Of a stretch of DNA of 64,000 bases, positions 20,825 through 31,689 are shown one piece after another; the first letter of the stretch is position 1, and the number at the start of each line of letters is the position of its first letter. Under the pieces are notes generated by a model, which made no database searches, was not told the origin of the DNA, and saw only the letters and a program-made list of their open reading frames with translations. The position numbers and the translations under genes are program-made. Source of the DNA: Umbilicaria muhlenbergii (taxonomy: Eukaryota; Ascomycota; Lecanoromycetes; Umbilicariales; Umbilicariaceae); contig KK106982.1 of assembly GCA_000611775.1 (NCBI GenBank), positions 1,426,001 to 1,490,000 on the forward strand, given 5' to 3'.

Positions 20825-23121
20825 ATGACGGACTATCTTCTTGAGATCGTTGTGGGGATCGATTTTGGAACAACGTATGAAGACCTAACATAGTCATAGA
20901 CTGCCGTTACTGACTGAAAACTACAGCCATACTGGAGTGTCATGGGCTGTTAACGGCGGCAACCCGAGAGTTCACTTGATCAACAATTGGCCAAATCCTT
21001 CAGCTCGAAACGCTGCTTATGATAAGGTTCCATCTTCCATTAGCTACTCGAATGGCAAGCCCGACAAATGGGGATATACAGTGGCAACGACTGATGAATC
21101 ACTCAAATGGTTCAAAGTGCTTCTTGAGCCAAATCACAAATACGCAGAGACCGTTGAGCCTGTTAGAAAATCTAATAAGCTCCTTGAAGTTATTGGCAAG
21201 ACATCGCAAGAGGTTGCAGCTGATTACTTGGGACAAATCTGGGACTACACCAAGGAGGAAATTCGGAAATACCAGGGCTCAAATTTTGAGGAGATATACG
21301 CCCTGCGGGTGATTCTGACTGTCCCTGCAGTGTGGAGTCATGCAGCAAAGGATAACAGCATGCAAGCGGCCCTGGCGGCAGGGATGCCAGCAGACATTGT
21401 GCTGGTGACAGAACCAGAGGCGGCGGCTCTTGCGACATTGAAAGATAGGTCAGAGATATCGGAGAGTACACTCACTGTATGGATCATTGCTCCTGGCGTT
21501 AGAAGGCCTCGATACATCCTTACGCTAAAACACAGGTCGGAGACGCATTCGTAGTATGTGATGCGGGTGGCGGTACAGTGGTAGGATTCTGCTAACCTGA
21601 TATTGAATCCTTCGCTCACCTGCAACACAGGATCTGATAAGCTACGAAGTAAGATCACTCCAGCCACTCGTTATTGCAGAGTGTGCAATTGGAAATGGTA
21701 CGGCGAATTCATACCTCCCAGTCCGCTCAGATTTTAAGATTTGCAGGTGATCTCTGCGGGTCCCTCTTTCTCGACTTGGCTTTCGAGAAGTGCATAATCA
21801 CGATTGTTGGGGAAGACCAATACTACAACCTCTCAGAAGATCGAAAAGGGATCAAGGAAAGTAGTAGGAAGAAGATGATGGAACAGTTTGAATTTGGTAT
21901 AAAGCGACACTTTACGGGGATGCCAGACCAGAGATTCTCTGTAGACTTGAAAGGAGTCGAGGACGATGACAAAGAGGGAATCGTAGATGATACCATCCCC
22001 ATAGAAGTGTAGGCTCTGCAAAGTCCTCCCCTAGAGCGAGCTAGCATGGCTCCAGCACTTATCGATGACGAAGAAGAGCTGATCTGAAATAGACCTCTCG
22101 TTCGAGCAGTCTTCGATAATGTCTGGCCCAGGATCGAAAATCTAGTGGAGCAGCAGATATCAGAAGTGCATGATCGAGGCCTGATAGTCAAGGTTTGATA
22201 CCGTTCCTTCAGCTTGTCCGGCGCTAAGATACATTCTCAGGCAATACTTCTTGTTGGGGGTTTTGGTGAGAGCAAGTACCTATTTGATAGACTTGAGCAA
22301 TGCCATAAGAATGCGGGTATTGTTGTCTTGAGAGTCACAAACGCGTAAAGAGCTCACATCAAACATTTCCACTTATGAACACTTCTGTTGATATGGCATA
22401 GCTGGTCCTCAATCTGTCGCGGCGCTACACTTTGGGGCCTTGAGCATTCCTCTGCGACTAAAGCCACTCATCGCCCCACCATAGCCTCAAGACTCTCTCG
22501 CTACAGCTATGGTGTCTGCCTAGATGAGCCCTACGATGAATCGAAAGGGCATCTCCCCGAGGACCAATTCGAGGATGGAGAGACAGGCTGCTTGGGGGCA
22601 AAGGACCAAATGAAGTGGCTTCTGCGAAGAGTCGGTCCTTTATCGTCCTCTCTCTAGATGAACCAACACAGCCGCGAAGCGCTGACTGTTTATTTCTTGC
22701 AGGGAGATGAAGTCAAAGAAGGCCGCATTCTAACACTGCCCTTCCACAAGACCTTTCCAATCAATATTATAAAGGACGAAGAATGCGTTTTCCACATGAA
22801 GCTGTACTATTGCGTGCAAGATGACCCCCCAAGCAGAAAAACTGCATGTAGGTTCAACTAGATGCTAGTTATCACCATTTCTCTAACGCTGAGCCTCCGA
22901 CAGCCGTCTGCCCTCTTTGCCAAGTTACCTGCCGCGTCACAGCTCGCAAACTTCGCGGCCTAGGTTTCAGCGACAAGCATTCAAAGACGAAGAAGAAGTA
23001 TTGGACGTGCAACTTTGAGTGTTATATTGGACTGGGAAATGCGATGTTAGACTTTCAGATGAGGTTTCATGGCGAGATCATCGGACAGGTGCTGGCGGAG
23101 TATATGGATAAGTTCAATTAG
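20825..23121 (+). pseudogene. Hsp70-like ATPase gene with two in-frame stops
   Basis: Modelled exons: 20825-20874, 20927-21476, 21536-21580, 21631-21697, 21747-22192, 22241-22344, 22402-22630, 22703-22847 and 22904-23121, about 617 codons. Hsp70-family ATPase motifs are clear: VVGIDFGTTHTGVSW at the start (phosphate 1), VVCDAGGGTVDLISYEV (phosphate 2) and AILLVGGFGESKYL (adenosine). The C-terminal part, with AWSSICRGA and a Cys-bearing domain with CPLC and FECY, is typical of fungal Hsp70-like proteins that lack the normal substrate-binding domain. Two stops interrupt exon 5: TAG at 22010-22012 and TGA at 22085-22087. Both fit a C-to-T change in a Gln (CAG) or Arg (CGA) codon. One intron (22631-22702) has a weak GTCGGT donor. 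Everything else is in phase, so inactivation seems recent, unless the strain uses an unseen splice. Confidence 0.8.
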
Positions 23122-23356
23122 GGTTTTGGGTCAGGTAGGGGATGTGCCTGGTGACAGTACGACATGAAGACTTGTAGAATAATGATCCATCAACAGATGT
23201 GCGGCTAAATATCCAACCCCTAGATCAGAAGATATAATAGACTTGAATCTGGCCGCTGTAAAATCTCGGTCATCGTATGCATGCAGTAGTTCAGGTGTGT
23301 TTGTTTGAGCTATTTCTCGTATGTACTCGCTTCAAGTCACGATTACCACTTACCCC

Positions 23357-24666
23357 TTACCGAGAAGGAAACGCCTTGTCAAAGTTGACGAGCGCGAAGC
23401 GATACCGAACGTCATTCGTCTTGACCCTCTCCACCGCCTCCTTGCATCCTTTCTCGCCAATGTCCACCGTCTCGATCATCGGCTTGATGTTCTTCTCACT
23501 CGCCAACTTCAACATACTCAGCATCTCGGGCCGGCTGCCGATATGGCTTCCGGAGATGGCCGCCCCGTTGGGCGCAAAGTCCTGGGCCATCATCTGCGGG
23601 AGTGGCTTGTCGGGCAGGCCGACGTTGTGGAAGGTGCCGTTGACGGCGAGGGTGCTCATGAAGTCGGACAGGTTGAATTCGTGCGTCATGTCGGCGGCGT
23701 TGAGGATGAAGTCGAAGGTGAAGGCCCATTTCTTCGACCAATCTTTGTCTTGCGTGCAGATGAATTCTTTGGCCCCGAGTTTCAGCGCGTCGTCTTTTTT
23801 GTTGGGCGTGTGCGAGATGGCGTAGGTCTCGGCGCCGAGGGCGCTGGCCCAGAGGAGTCCGAAGTGGCCGAGACCGCCGCTGTAGGTGGGGTTGGCTTGG
23901 GGTGGGGATGGAGTGGGCGTGGATGGGTGGACTTACATTCCGAGGACGGCGACCTTCTTGCCAGGACCGGTGTGCGCTCGCACAAGAGGACTGTAGGTGG
24001 TCAAACCAGCGCACATCATCGGTGCGGCCATTTCGCTGGGAATGTTGTCGGGGATCTTGAAGGTGAAGTATTCGTGGGCGCGGATGTAGCTGGCGTATCC
24101 GCCTTGGGCGATGGTTCCGTCGGGGTAGGGGGCATTGTAGGTATCTGAAATGCATCAGCGGTAGTTAGACGAGCTTCAATGGATCCGAGGACATACCGAC
24201 TTGGTGAGGGCAGTAATTCTCGTTGTCCGACTTGCAGTTCTTGCACTCCAAGCAAGCCCAGATTTGCGCACCGACGCCAACGCGGTCTCCAACCTTGACG
24301 GTGGTGACTTTGTCACCGACCTTGACGGCCTTGCCGATGATCTCGTGTCCAACGCAAAGAGGAAGACTGGCCGCTTCACCCCATCCACCTGTAGTTGTCT
24401 TAGCAATGGTCAATGCTAGTCGAGGATGGCGAAAGTGGAAGTACCGGTAATGGTGTGGACGTCGGAACCGCAGACACCGCAAGCCTCGATCTTGATATCG
24501 ATATCACGGTCCTCGAACTTCTTCGGCTTGATCTGTAATGAAGATTCTTGTCAATTGGTTTCACGGCAAGACGGACACAGCGGATACTAACCTCGTCCTT
24601 TTTGAAATCACTCCAGTTCTCCTGGGAGTGGATCATGAACCCCTCGAAAGTGTCTGGGTAACCCAT
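23357..24666 (-). CDS. NADP-dependent alcohol dehydrogenase, ADH6/cinnamyl-alcohol type
   Basis: Five exons: 24666-24592, 24532-24445, 24388-24197, 24144-23937 and 23879-23357. Introns are 52-59 nt, and the product is 361 residues, the usual length of this family. The catalytic zinc site shows ACGVCGSDVH (C43) and GHEIIG (H68-E69). Structural zinc cysteines are C99, C102, C105 and C113 in CLECKNCKSDNENYC. The Rossmann motif GIGGLGHFGLLWA spans the fourth intron. These enzymes reduce a broad set of aldehydes with NADPH, including aromatic aldehydes and furfurals, in the cytosol. It is divergent from a butanediol-dehydrogenase-type gene and converges on the Hsp70-like pseudogene. No anomalies were seen. 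Confidence 0.93.
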
Positions 24667-25483
24667 CTTGATTGCTGTTGCTTGTATATGTCGTCTGGAA
24701 AAGGATTGAATTGGGATATGAAGATTGAGCTGAATAGACCGACAGAAGAATGATCGCTGGGAGCGAATCTATGGTGGGGCATCGAGGAACGGCATGGCGT
24801 CTTGTAGCTTTTTTATGTAAACGGTGAGGTCATCTCTCGATGCCGGCAGCATCCAAAGCCGCACAAGGTTATGATAGGGTGGCCCCGCTTGCATGATGAG
24901 GGCGACCTCCGGTAGAGGAGTGACGTCGACATTTAACCGTTGTTCTCCTCCATTTCTTCGGTCTTTCATCCAGCGAGCGTCGGTATTATTGTCCGCGAGA
25001 TTGTGCCCTTGATCAGTATGCGCGGAGTCCGGTGTTATGCTTGGCAGAAGGCAGTGACCTCTAAACGATGGTCATTGTGAAGCTGCTATGAAATGGTATG
25101 GTGATGAGTAGCGTCCGACAGTGATATAAAGAGTGTACAGTCTTCGGCCCAGATAACTGCTTTCCCCACTGGTGGGTAAGGAAACATTTACGGTAGGAGC
25201 AAAGTAGGTGATCGGTGGAAGACCTCTGCGGCCGATACATTTGTTCTTATCAAGTCAAGATCAAGCCCGGGCTTGAGTCTTGGTATGTCGGGTAACCATG
25301 TGGGGAATACCCCGCGTTTCGGACACGTAGGTGGGGTTGCCCTTGTCCATAAATAAATACCCGTAGAGAACCCGCTTCTGGGAAAGGGAGTTGGAGTTTT
25401 GGGCTTCAACGGAGCTCTAGCAAACCCTCCGTACATCTCAATTGAGGCAGAGTCCTACAATATACCGTCGAGCGATACTCAAC
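24667..25483. promoter_or_regulatory. Shared intergenic region of two divergent dehydrogenase genes
   Basis: This 817-bp gap separates the starts at 24666 (minus) and 25484 (plus). It contains no convincing gene. An AT-rich CATAAATAAATA box near 25350 lies 130 bp upstream of the plus gene and could be its TATA-like element. Confidence 0.5.
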
Positions 25484-26844
25484 ATGCCGTCCTCTTCCGC
25501 TACAAAAATGCAGGCCCTAAGGTTCCACGGGCAGAAAGACATCCGGCTGGAGGAAATCGATATCCCTACATGCGGTAAAGGCCAAGTGAAGGTACGGGGG
25601 ACATATTCTCCAGCTACCTAACTCAGGCCGTCTCTGATCATTCAAGTCCAGATCAAGCCCGCCTACGTCGGCATATGTGGAACAGGTATCCCCGCCCCAA
25701 CCCCTTTCCCCGAGCCCAGTCTAACCCTTCCCACAAGACCTCCACGAATACCTTGGCGGCGCCAATATAATGCCGACAAGCCCGCACCCTATCACCGGCG
25801 AAAGCGTGCCACTCACCCTAGGCCACGAATTCAGCGGGGTTGTCGAAGACGTGGGCGAAGGCGTAGATGATATGAAAGTTGGAGATAGAGTGGTGGTTCA
25901 ACCGATTATATATGACGGCACATGCGGGGCGTGCAAGGCCGGCTTCATCAACTGTTGCGATAAGAATGGGTTCGTTGGTCTCAGTGGTCCGTACACGCCG
26001 TCCTTGTTGATGGGGTCATCTATGCTGAGACGATGGGATAGGTTGGGGCGGCGGGCTGGCGGAACATATTGTTCTGCCGAGGAGCGCGGTGATTCCTATC
26101 CCGGATTCGATTTCTTTGGAAGTGGGTGGTATGTTATCCCCATCCATGTCGCCGCTCCCAAGATACTAACTCTCTTCACCAGCCCTCGTAGAACCTCTAG
26201 CAGTGGCATGGCATGCGGTAAACATGAGCCCCTACAAGGAGGGCGACTCAGTCCTTGTCCTGGGAGGTGGCCCAATCGGTCTAGCTGTCATCCAGACCTT
26301 AAAAGTCAAAGGCTGCGAGAATATTATTGTCTCCGAGGTCGCACCACGCCGGAAAGAGTTCGCAAAGCAGTTTGGCGCTCATCATGTACTGGACCCGACC
26401 AAGGACGACATCGTCGCAAGGGTGCGCGAGATCTGCGACGGACAGGGAGCGAACGTGGCCTTTGACGCCGCGGGAGTGCAGGCGGGTCTCGATCAAGCTA
26501 TATTAGCTATCCGAGCGAGAGGCACGCTGGTTAATATCGCGGTGTGGGAAAAAGCGGCTTCATTACAACCAAACAGTCTTGTGTTTAGGGAGCGGAGTTA
26601 CATGGGAGTCGCGACTTATGTACAGGGAGACTTCCAAGACGTGATTGATGCAATTGCTGCTGGTACTTCTGACTGGATCCCTGGACTGTTGAGACGGGCA
26701 ACTAACAGAAGAATAGGAAAACTGCAACCCGAAGCTATGATAACGAGGAAGATTTCCATGCTCGAAGTGGAAGAGAAGGGGTTCAAGACTTTGGTACACG
26801 ACAAGGACAATCATGTGAAGATACTTGTGGCGGTCTGTCCGTGA
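25484..26844 (+). CDS. Zinc-dependent dehydrogenase, (2R,3R)-butanediol dehydrogenase type
   Basis: Five exons: 25484-25591, 25652-25685, 25738-25986, 26042-26128 and 26183-26844, giving 379 residues. The third intron has an unusual GTCCGT donor, but splicing there restores the conserved GLSGWGGGLAEHIVLP. Zinc motifs are GICGTDLHEY (C45) and GHEFSG (H77-E78). The structural cluster CGACKAGFINCC includes C110, C113, C120 and C121. After GALVEPLAVAWHAV comes the NAD fold LVLGGGPIGLAV, then VAFDAAGVQAGL. Relatives interconvert acetoin and butanediol or oxidise sugar alcohols using NAD. The shared promoter with the ADH6-like gene suggests a joint role in aldehyde, ketone or diol metabolism, which is inference. 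Confidence 0.92.
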
Positions 26845-27595
26845 TTGTATTATGCGGGGGGGTATATGAAAACTTCTTGCCGTTATGCACAATCGAAATC
26901 AGAATAAAGATTGCTGCTTGTAGAATAATGCGAGTACGTAGTTTAATCAACAGTAAGCAATAGCCGATGCCGCAACAACAAAGATTCCCACGTCACTCTC
27001 CGGCGCATTACAAAAGCACCAGGTTGACCGCCAATAGCGCAGTACGAAAAGCTGTACTCATCTCGACATCGTTGCAAGATTCTTCAAACAAACGTCCTAT
27101 CACCCCCGGGTAACAATCTGGATACCATCGCACGACCATCTTTGACTTTTTGCCGAATTTTTCAACGAACATCTCGACGGTTAGATTATGCTATCCGTGG
27201 CGGATTGACACAAACTTGATCAGATACTGGTAGCGAAAGTATTGTTTTCCTTCACGCTCATAGAAAACGAGTATGATCAACATGGTCCACATGGTACTCC
27301 GCATACGTGAGATGCCTGAGGGATTATTGGCGGTCCCCATATAGTCACGTAGGCCCCGTGGAGAGCACGACCGCACCCGAGGCATAATAGATCCAGGTGC
27401 TGGAACCAATCTATACCGCGATCAGCGTTTTAGCCATCTTCGTCAGGGAAGTATTTCGAACCCATTTTTGGCACGCAATCCTAAATAAGACAGTGTAACA
27501 AAGCGAATCCTTATATCTGCGGAACGATAAAATTTCAGACCAAGATTGTCTTCGCGGTGACCTCAATCGATCCTGCGATGGGCGCTTCATGGTAT
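26845..27595. other. Intergenic, nothing recognised
   Basis: Short frames on both strands have no recognisable product. The segment separates the butanediol-dehydrogenase-type gene from a broken membrane-protein gene. Confidence 0.5.
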
Positions 27596-28186
27596 CTAAT
27601 CGGCCTTGTACTGGCCAGTGTACAATCGTCCTTCGATCGGTTTCGTCACTTCCATAGTCGTAAGCGCACAATGCCCGATTTCCTGGCCATTCACGTCACC
27701 GATAGCACCCCATTGATCTGGCAGCCTGGCAGACTCCTCGTCCTCCTTTGGCCGATGGCATGCAGCAGAGAGGACCGCATTACAATTTACCATGAGCGGC
27801 ATTCCAGCTGGGAGGCGCCTGAAGACAGCAAGCATGATCAAGGTTAGAAGCATCATGCCGCCCAGAGTGATACTGAAGACAATGGGGATGATCGAGTAGC
27901 CGCAGGTAACAAGGTTAGCGGATAGAAGACGGATAGAAGATGGATAGAAGATGGATAGAAGAGGAATAAGAGACGGATAGAAGACAGATAGAAGACAGAT
28001 AGAAGATGTATAGAAGATGGATAGAAGATGAATAGAAGACAGATTGAAGCTGACATGAAAGACAGATAAACAATAAAAGATAGAAGAAAACAGATCAAAG
28101 ATCAGTAAATGATGAGACAAAAGATGCATAAACGTAACATCAGAGTTATCAGAGGAGTATGCTGCATATATGAATATATTTTTCAT
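27596..28186 (-). pseudogene. C-terminal fragment of a fungal multi-helix membrane protein, fused in frame to a minisatellite
   Basis: The downstream ~100 codons (about 27596-27914) encode a membrane segment (YSIIPIVFSITLGGMMLLTL), then RRLPAGMPLMVNCNAVLSAACH and WGAIGDVNGQEIGHCALT. This pattern is familiar from the C-terminus of large, uncharacterised fungal membrane proteins, in which a final helix precedes SAACHPP and GHC motifs. The upstream part of the same open frame is made by an 11-bp minisatellite and encodes an artificial-looking repeat (LLSVFYPSSIH-like). The several hundred N-terminal residues normal for the family are missing, and no further exon was found upstream. I therefore read it as a truncated gene whose 5' part was lost beside an expanding repeat. 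Family recall is from pattern, not search. Confidence 0.5.
27918..28056 (+). repeat. 11-bp minisatellite, unit GATAGAAGAYG
   Basis: About twelve imperfect copies of an 11-bp unit (GATAGAAGATG, GATAGAAGACA and similar) occur in tandem. Because 11 is not a multiple of 3, three units make one 11-residue peptide period in the minus frame. Confidence 0.85.
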
Positions 28187-29442
28187 AAAGAATGCACTGA
28201 CCTCTCTATAGTTTGACCTCTACACAGTTTGGCCGCCACATGTGTGGTAACTGGTTGTCATCTTGGCATGGCCTGTTCTCAACGAGTCTTGCAACTTTTG
28301 GACGATAGAAAGGAAGGTCTAGATGTTGAGAACGTATAGTGTTGTACTTCAGAGTAGAGCTCTTGACCAGTTCTGTCACCGGGGTTATCGTGACCAGGTC
28401 ATAAATGGTAGCCTGTCCTAGCACACAACTCTCTCTTGCACTAAGATGGAGTAGTCCCCCATGCTTAACGGGCTCATGCCGCCGAATGATGTTTCACTGA
28501 TATACCTTTACAGGGAAGAAGTCGAGTATGTGAAGCAAGAGGAAAAGAAAGCCGTCGATCTCGAATGTTCAAGATTCCCGGTCTAGAACTGCAGTGGCGC
28601 AATGAAGCCACGAAAAGCGGCTCGGCCGCAGCTAGCTCAGCATAGCCACAAGCCACAAGCCACAAGCCACGAGTCGTCAGCCAGCAGCCAGCAGCCAGCA
28701 GCCGCAAATCACAAGCGGCAAATAACTGGCCACGTACGTTGTACGTTTGCATCCCTGCTGCTTCAATCCAAATTCGTCCTCTTGTGATTGACATCAGAGT
28801 GAGGTCACGGAATAAGGAGCTTTGACCTCTCTGTTGCAGGCCTTGCTCCTTTCTGACTTTTACCTGTGAGCGGATGCATGTGGATAAAGCAGATGGTCAA
28901 GATATGTTTATTGGCACGGAGCGTTGGCACGGAGCGTAGGCACTACTGGCGAGCCTGGGGAGTCGGGGAGCTATGACCGAAGGATCTCGGTCAATGAAGC
29001 CGGGAGGTGTGCACGGCTCGGGATGTACGAGAGGGCGACGGAAGTACAGCTATAGGGTGTTGCAACGACGCAAGAAGATAAATGAACGCTTCTGGGCCAG
29101 TGACGAGTGACAAATTGCGAGCGACGAGGTAATCTGCATGATGATGCCGATGGTGAGGGTGCAATGACTGGAATGCAAGATATCAGTGCCAACAAAATCA
29201 AGTTTGCCCCCCTTCCCTTGCCCTGGCCGGCACGACCCACCGCAATTTGCTACGGCCTTGGGCCCAATTGCCGACTGCAGGCATTACGACATTGTACGAC
29301 ATCATATCTTGGCATCTCTCTCGCAAACTACTTATTTTTCTCACCACCTTCTCACCCATCGCTTTTCTCTTGAACCATCAACCCGTAATTCTTAATACCC
29401 TCGGCCACTCACCGTCACCATTCGGCTTCACCTGTAGTCGCC
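28187..29442. other. Intergenic with AGCCACA/GCCAGCA simple repeats
   Basis: No gene recognised. At 28643-28703 there are three to four AGCCACA units followed by four GCCAGCA-type units. The last ~200 bp form the promoter and leader of the MARVEL-type gene and are CT-rich. Confidence 0.5.
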
Positions 29443-30496
29443 ATGGCGCTCGCCGGTCTTCTTCTGCGCGCGAACTCCACCTTCATCCGGATCCTCGAGT
29501 TCCTCGCGGCCGCACTATGTCTTGGCATCTTCTCCTACTTCCTCGCCGACCTCTCGAGACACCACATGCATATTCCTACATACGCGAAAGCGGTTGAGGG
29601 GATTGCGGGAGCCGCAGTGATTTACACTGCCTTCGCGGTCATCTTGACTTTCTTCCTCGGTGGTGTCATGTTCTTCGCCTTCTTGGCCATCGTCGTCGAC
29701 CTCCTCTTCATGGGCGGCTTCATCGCCATTGCTGTTCTGACTCGCCACTCCGACAGCTGCCGTGGCAGCACGGTTCGAAGTGTCATGGGCTCGGGCGCAC
29801 CCAAGACACATGCAGTGGGCGTGGGTAACCTGGGGCGCGCCTGCAAACTGGAAGAGGCGGTCTTCGGTGCTGCTATTGGCGCTGCGTAAGTCTCCTTGCA
29901 CCACTTTCATAAATCCTTTTCACTAACCTTCTCTTAGCGTTCTCTTCCTCATCTCCGCAGTCCTCCAACTCCTCCTCGGCAAGCACCACCAAAAGGAAAA
30001 GCGATACGGTCCCGGCCCATCGAACAACTACGGCAAAGACAAGCGCCGACCGTGGGCCCGCAAGCCAAAGGCCACAAATGACGCCGAGTTGGGCGCCGTC
30101 GGTGTTGGTGCCACTGCTGCGGTCGCAGAGAAAGAGCACCACGACCGCCACCACACACGCGACCAGACTCGCGACAACACCATTCGGCCATCGGGTGACA
30201 CGGCTGTGACTGGCTCAACCATGGCCGCAACCGGAGATGCGTATGGTGGACCCGTCAACAAATACGCCAATAATGACCGTCACCTCCATAACCACGACGC
30301 CAATAATGACCGCCACATCCACAACCACGGAGCGCTCGGCACGTACGAGGCTCCTGCCGTCGTCACCCATGTGCCCGAACCCGAAGCACCGCGCCACGGC
30401 GATGGCTTCCCTCACATTGAGCCTGCCACGGGGACTGGTGCGGCCGAGATGGGAGGTCATCACAAGCATGGATACACCGCTGGCACTAATTACTAG
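29443..30496 (+). CDS. MARVEL-domain-type membrane protein
   Basis: Two exons, 29443-29885 and 29938-30496. The 52-nt intron has a CACTAAC branch, and the product is 333 residues. Four hydrophobic segments (about 15-36, 53-72, 75-100 and 140-160) arranged as two helices, a tight pair and a last helix match fungal MARVEL/NCE102-like proteins, which organise plasma-membrane microdomains. The polar loop before helix 4 contains Cys and conserved-looking GNLGRACKLEEA. The cytosolic tail of ~170 residues is basic, then His-rich, with an 11-residue duplication (NNDRHLHNHDA and NNDRHIHNHGA) that could bind metal. Start choice is the first ATG after a CT-rich leader. Family placement rests on topology, so it is moderately sure. 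Confidence 0.8.
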
Positions 30497-30876
30497 TATT
30501 TGGAACTATGATATCCCTAAATTGCATTGCCGGTGGTCTGTTACATACACATCATCGTTTCAGCGAGGAGTGGGTGGGCTTTATGGCATCTTATTGGAGG
30601 ATCCTAGGGTTGGATGGATGGTTTTATGATGGGATTAATGTGTAATACAAAATGAACATATTGACAATCATCATCTCTCGCGTCCCATGATCTCTCTCAA
30701 ATTTCATCTTTGAATGGTGCTAAATACAATTTCGCCTATCGCCACGCCTGAACCATTGATGATAGCCATCCATACCGTCGCTACCCTGCTTCAAGCCCAG
30801 TCTTCGAAACCACATCTACTACCCTCAATCCATCCAACGTCTCCCCCCCCACCCCAACGCCCTCACCTTCTCCTTA
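30497..30876. other. Convergent 3' intergenic region
   Basis: A 380-bp gap lies between the 3' ends of the MARVEL-type gene and CENP-S, and no gene is seen. A C-rich stretch near 30840-30910 precedes the CENP-S stop. Confidence 0.6.
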
Positions 30877-31689
30877 TCATCTCCTCCCCCCACCCCTCTT
30901 CTGCTTCGTCTTCCCACCTCCCTCCTCATCAACAAACGCCCGCAACACAGCCTCCAGTCCTTCATTCCGCCGCGACAAGAGCATCACATCATCCACCGTG
31001 ATCGTTTGCCGTCCTGCATGTCTGTGCCTCTCGGTCAACCGTCCGATTCTGGTTGATTCGTTGGATGGAGGGATGTGTGGGTGGATGGGTGATTGCTTAC
31101 TTTGCGAAGGCTTCGAGGTCTTGGGAAACGTTTTCTGCGGCGCGTGGCGAGAATAAACGTCAGCTCTGGCAAACAGACACTCGAGGGCTGGCACCGTGTG
31201 GGGGGCGGGGTCGCAACGACCCGGACAGCCGCCTCACAGGGCTCGCAGTGCCTCGCCCGGGCTCACGGCGGCTGGCTGGCTGGATTGAACTGGACTGGAA
31301 GGGGAGGCAAGCTTACCTATCTGCGCCCAGACTAACTCTGTCAATGCGCCGATGAATTGGGGGGTGGCGTTGACGCCTAGTTTGAGCGTTTCTTCGTCGA
31401 CGATTTTGCCGATGGAGAACCAGAGGGCGGATTTGAGGCGCTGGGAGGGGGGTTAGGTTGATGTGGTTGGTGGGTGGGTTTGGGTGAGGGAGACCCCCGG
31501 GGCGGGGGAAGGGGGAGACACGGGGGGGAGGGGAAGGGAGAAGGGAGAGGGTAGCTTAAGGGTATGGGGTGAGGGGAGGGGAGGGGAGGGGAGCAGAGAA
31601 GGGTGTATGAGGGAGGGGAGTAGAGAAGGGTGTATGAAGGAGGGGAGGAGTGGTACTTCTTCTAGGGCTTGGTCGTCGGATTGGGCCAT
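30877..31689 (-). CDS. mhf1: CENP-S / MHF1 histone-fold protein
   Basis: Four exons: 31689-31657, 31440-31317, 31134-31101 and 31021-30877, with introns of 216, 182 and 79 nt; 111 residues. The assembled product begins MAQSDDQALEE, then RLKSALWFSIGKIVDEE (histone-fold helix 1), TPQFIGALTELVWAQIENVSQDLEAFAKHAGR (helix 2, quoted in part), TITVDDVMLLSRRNEGL (loop and helix 3) and a basic Gly/Lys/Arg tail. This is the conserved CENP-S pattern. CENP-S pairs with CENP-X (MHF2) at kinetochores and with the FANCM/Mph1 helicase at stalled forks. The introns are unusually long for this window, and the first is an almost pure pyrimidine tract on the coding strand. No single long frame shows the gene; it appears only after splicing. 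Confidence 0.9.
31463..31650 (+). repeat. G-run/purine tract (GGGGA repeats) inside CENP-S intron 1
   Basis: Plus reads as GGGGAGGGGA-type runs around 31571-31600, with further G runs on both sides, so the CENP-S transcript carries the C/T-rich complement within intron 1. Several sets of four G runs could form quadruplexes on the template strand. Confidence 0.65.

Noticed and set aside
23321-24148. 275-codon plus-strand frame
   Set aside because: It is the antisense shadow of the ADH6-like gene, whose exons and zinc motifs are certain.
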